From Oscillospiraceae bacterium (GTDB taxonomy: Bacteria > Bacillota > Clostridia > Oscillospirales > Ruminococcaceae): a DNA stretch of 18,060 bases. Positions 14,956-18,060 of this stretch are shown here, piece after piece. A program made the position numbers and the translations under genes. The stretch covers positions 1-18,060 of the forward strand of contig JAEDLA010000005.1 of assembly GCA_016295545.1 (NCBI GenBank), read 5' to 3'. Below the pieces are notes generated by a model. It was not told the origin of the DNA. It saw nothing but the letters and a program-made list of their open reading frames with translations, and did not search any database. Within the stretch, counting starts at the first letter, position 1. Every line of letters starts with the position of its first letter.

Positions 14956-15267
14956 ATGTACGCAGTTATTGAAACCGGCGGAAAACAGTATCAGGTAAAC
15001 GAAGGCGATGTTATTTTTATTGAAAAGCTTGCAGTTGAGGCTGACGAGACAGTTACTTTTGATAAGGTCGTTGCTCTCGGAGCTGACGATGGTATTAAAA
15101 TCGGTGCTCCTTACGTTGACGGTGCAGCTGTTGAAGCTAAGGTTCTGAAGAACGGCAAGGCTAAGAAGATTACTGTTTTCACTTACAAGCCTAAGAAGGG
15201 TGAAAAGAGAAAGCAGGGACACAGACAGCCTTACACTCAGGTCAAGATTGAAGCTATCAAGGCTTAA
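14956..15267 (+). CDS. rplU: 50S ribosomal protein L21
   Basis: This 103-residue L21 binds 23S rRNA together with L20. It is full length. The start [18 protein letters not shown] and the C-terminal signature near 70-95 ([25 protein letters not shown]) are both canonical. It is the first gene of rplU-prp-rpmA behind a strong promoter and a structured leader. The ATG has AGGCAGGTG upstream, a modest ribosome site that the leader could influence. Confidence 0.98.
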   Translation: MYAVIETGGKQYQVNEGDVIFIEKLAVEADETVTFDKVVALGADDGIKIGAPYVDGAAVEAKVLKNGKAKKITVFTYKPKKGEKRKQGHRQPYTQVKIEAIKA

Positions 15268-15269
15268 TC

Positions 15270-15584
15270 ATGATTCGGGCAGTATTTTACAAATCAAAGG
15301 AAATTTTTTCAGGGTTTGAAATCAGCGGTCATGCCGGTTATGCTGAAATAGGCAGTGACATTGTATGTGCGTCAGTTTCTTCGGCTGTTCAGTTAGCCAT
15401 TAATTTGCTTGCAGAATTTGGCTGTGAACCACTGGCAGAAGCACAGAACAATAATATTGTCAGATGTAAAGCCGGATTATCTGAAGAAAATGCTTCACGC
15501 ATAATATATCAGCTGATGATTCATTTGAAATCAATTCTGGAAGAATTTCCCCAAACAATCAAAATCACTATTTCGGAGGTGTAA
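15270..15584 (+). CDS. prp: Ribosomal-processing cysteine protease Prp
   Basis: This 104-residue protease removes the N-terminal extension of L27. The catalytic His21 lies in [12 protein letters not shown] and Cys33 in [12 protein letters not shown], in the spacing typical of the family. It lies two bases after the rplU stop and two before the rpmA start, the conserved Firmicutes order in which protease and substrate share a transcript. The substrate encoded next door carries the matching cleavage motif. There is no strong ribosome site of its own, so translation is probably coupled to rplU. Confidence 0.95.
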   Translation: MIRAVFYKSKEIFSGFEISGHAGYAEIGSDIVCASVSSAVQLAINLLAEFGCEPLAEAQNNNIVRCKAGLSEENASRIIYQLMIHLKSILEEFPQTIKITISEV

Positions 15585-15586
15585 GT

Positions 15587-15868
15587 ATGTTTAAGATTAG
15601 TATGCAGTTCTTCGCTCATAAAAAGGGTGTTGGTTCTACTAAGAACGGTCGTGACTCTGAATCAAAGAGACTCGGTGTTAAGAGAGCTGACGGTCAGTTC
15701 GTTAAAGCTGGCAATATCCTGGTTCGTCAGAGAGGTACACACATTCATCCCGGTGAAGGTGTAGGCATCGGTTCTGATGATACATTATTCGCTACAGTTA
15801 GCGGAAAAGTAAAGTTTGAGCGTTACGGTCGTGATCGTAAGAAGGTTTCTGTTTACACAGAGCAGTAA
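15587..15868 (+). CDS. rpmA: 50S ribosomal protein L27 with Prp-cleaved N-terminal extension
   Basis: This 93-residue L27 reaches toward the peptidyl transferase centre. The N-terminus [18 protein letters not shown] carries the Firmicutes extension: Prp cuts after the Phe-Phe pair, leaving Ala10 as the mature first residue. The L27 signature [19 protein letters not shown] is at about 42-60. The ribosome site GGAGG (15575-15579) lies 7 nt before the ATG. It is the last gene of the rplU operon, followed by a terminator. The start at 15587 is required for the extension; the ATG at codon 6 would break the motif. Confidence 0.98.
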   Translation: MFKISMQFFAHKKGVGSTKNGRDSESKRLGVKRADGQFVKAGNILVRQRGTHIHPGEGVGIGSDDTLFATVSGKVKFERYGRDRKKVSVYTEQ

Positions 15869-15891
15869 ATTACGAGAATTTATCGTGGCAT

Positions 15892-15919
15892 AAATCCCGA
15901 GCTTATGCTTGGGATTTTT
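15892..15919 (+). terminator. Terminator after rpmA
   Basis: An 11-bp stem with one G-U pair (AAATCCCGAGC at 15892-15902 with GCTTGGGATTT at 15907-15917), a TTAT loop and a T5 run end the rplU-prp-rpmA unit 23 nt after the rpmA stop. From 15920 to 16041 I see nothing recognisable. Confidence 0.88.
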
Positions 15920-16041
15920 CATTAAAATGCTTATCTGTACTGATTAAAATTATTTATGAGCCAGTTTAATAAATATCAAATGTTCGTTATTAATGCTGCA
16001 CTCATGTTTTCCTTATCCGTAGCAGAGCTATAGAATAAAAT

Positions 16042-16069
16042 TTCAACATCAGTATAGAATAATTATAAT
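16042..16069 (+). promoter_or_regulatory. Promoter of obg-mrnC-yebC
   Basis: TTCAAC (16042-16047) and a perfect TATAAT (16064-16069) are spaced by 16 bp, about 22 bp before the obg start codon. The -35 box is imperfect. Confidence 0.5.
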
Positions 16070-16088
16070 ACAGTTTCAAAGGAGATAG

Positions 16089-17368
<1,280 letters not shown>

Positions 17369-17369
<1 letters not shown>

Positions 17370-17782
17370 TGAGTATGATTGAAAAAATTATTTCCGACCA
17401 TGAGGCATCGGGTTATAGTCCGCTGTCTCTTGCGTTTCTTGGAGACAGCGTTTATGATACGCTTACAAGAGAATATCTGCTGAAACAGGCAAATATGCCG
17501 GTTTCCAGACTTCATTCAATGAAAATAAAGCTGGTCTGTGCGGAGTTTCAGTCTGCGGCTTACGAAGCGATTCAGGATAATCTTAGCGAACGGGAGATGA
17601 CTATTCTGAAACGTGGCAGAAATGCTACGGGAAATACTGTTCCAAAGCACGCCAATGCAGCAGAATACCGCAGAGCCACAGCGCTGGAATGTCTGTTCGG
17701 GTATCTTTACCTTACAGGCAAAAATGACAGGATCAGGGAGCTTTTCTGTCTGATTCTTGAAAAAGTCGATACAAAAGAATAA
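17369..17782 (+). CDS. mrnC: Mini-ribonuclease III
   Basis: This 137-residue Mini-III is an RNase III catalytic domain without the dsRNA-binding domain; it matures the ends of 23S rRNA precursor in Firmicutes. The catalytic motif [19 protein letters not shown] has Asp26. The second motif [17 protein letters not shown] has Glu107. Between them lies [21 protein letters not shown] (80-100), the conserved Mini-III loop. Asp30 occupies a position that is Glu in several relatives, a conservative change. The ATG overlaps the obg stop (TGATG), suggesting coupling; a second ATG two codons on is possible. In many Clostridia mrnC sits near cysS, so the obg linkage is less usual. Confidence 0.93.
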
Positions 17783-17808
17783 TAAAAAGTCAGGAGTGTT
17801 ATAATTAT

Positions 17809-18060
17809 ATGTCAGGACATTCAAAATGGAACAATATCAAGCGTAAAAAGGAAGCTACCGATGCTGTTAAAGGCAAAATCTTTACCAAAATAGGCAGAGA
17901 AATCACTGTCTGCGTTAAGGAGGGCGGTCCAGACCCGAATAATAACAGCAAACTCCGTGACCTTATTGCCAAGGCTAAGTCAAATAATGTTCCTAATGAG
18001 AATATAGAGCGAGTTATTAAAAAGGCTGCCGGCGGTGATGATAAAAACAACTACGAAAAT
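17809..18060 (+). CDS. YebC/PmpR-family protein (TACO1-like), 5' part only
   Basis: 84 codons run off the window end with no stop. The N-terminal signature [19 protein letters not shown] is diagnostic for the YebC/PmpR family. It is followed by [33 protein letters not shown] and [16 protein letters not shown], all in family order. Full-length members are about 240-250 residues, so roughly two thirds is missing. These proteins are either DNA-binding regulators or, as more recent work on YebC indicates, factors that help ribosomes through polyproline. The ATG has AGGAG 12 nt upstream. It lies 26 nt after mrnC, probably in the same operon. Confidence 0.95.
   Translation, partial: MSGHSKWNNIKRKKEATDAVKGKIFTKIGREITVCVKEGGPDPNNNSKLRDLIAKAKSNNVPNENIERVIKKAAGGDDKNNYEN

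Overview
The window looks like chromosomal DNA of a low-GC Gram-positive bacterium of the Clostridia, most likely a Ruminococcus or close relative (Oscillospiraceae). Three things point there. The rplU-prp-rpmA, obg-mrnC-yebC and rpsB-tsf gene groups are Firmicutes-type, and L27 carries the N-terminal extension that is removed by the Prp protease. A secreted protein ends in a type I dockerin behind a threonine-rich linker, as in cellulosome-forming ruminococci. The promoters are AT-rich sigma-A types with 17-bp spacers. The genus is an inference; no rRNA gene is present.

Layout. (1) 1-3563, minus strand: an FkbM-type methyltransferase preceded in the same short operon by a small PH-like protein with an Asp/Cys/His-rich tail, then a tyrosine recombinase with its own promoter, then a DUF421 (YetF-like) membrane protein. 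(2) 3699-5938, plus strand: a YlmC/YmxH-type PRC-barrel protein, then rpsB and tsf behind a near-consensus promoter and a leader of about 100 nt, with a strong terminator-like hairpin between rpsB and tsf. (3) 5994-6719: an unrecognised protein with two membrane segments and an acidic outer domain. (4) 6857-14780: a promoter followed by moxR, a DUF58 gene, a membrane transglutaminase, a secreted C39-like/SH3/dockerin protein and prmA, all tightly spaced, then an unrecognised cytosolic protein behind a 31-nt palindrome. (5) 14842-15917: rplU with an L21-type leader, prp, rpmA, terminator. (6) 16042-18060: obg, mrnC (Mini-III) and the first 84 codons of a yebC-family gene cut by the window end.

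How the genes work together. Much of the plus strand is translation machinery: S2, EF-Ts, L11 methyltransferase, L21, Prp, L27, Obg, Mini-III and YebC. Prp is encoded next to its substrate L27. The MoxR/DUF58/transglutaminase trio is a widespread but poorly understood envelope module. Here it appears to share a transcript with a secreted dockerin protein carrying a cysteine-peptidase-like domain, and this is the best candidate for unexplored biology in the window. There are no CRISPR arrays, tRNAs, rRNAs, insertion sequences or obvious defence systems. No gene-free stretch exceeds 300 bases. The largest are 6720-6970 (terminator plus promoter) and 15869-16091 (terminator, about 100 bases with nothing recognisable, then a promoter).
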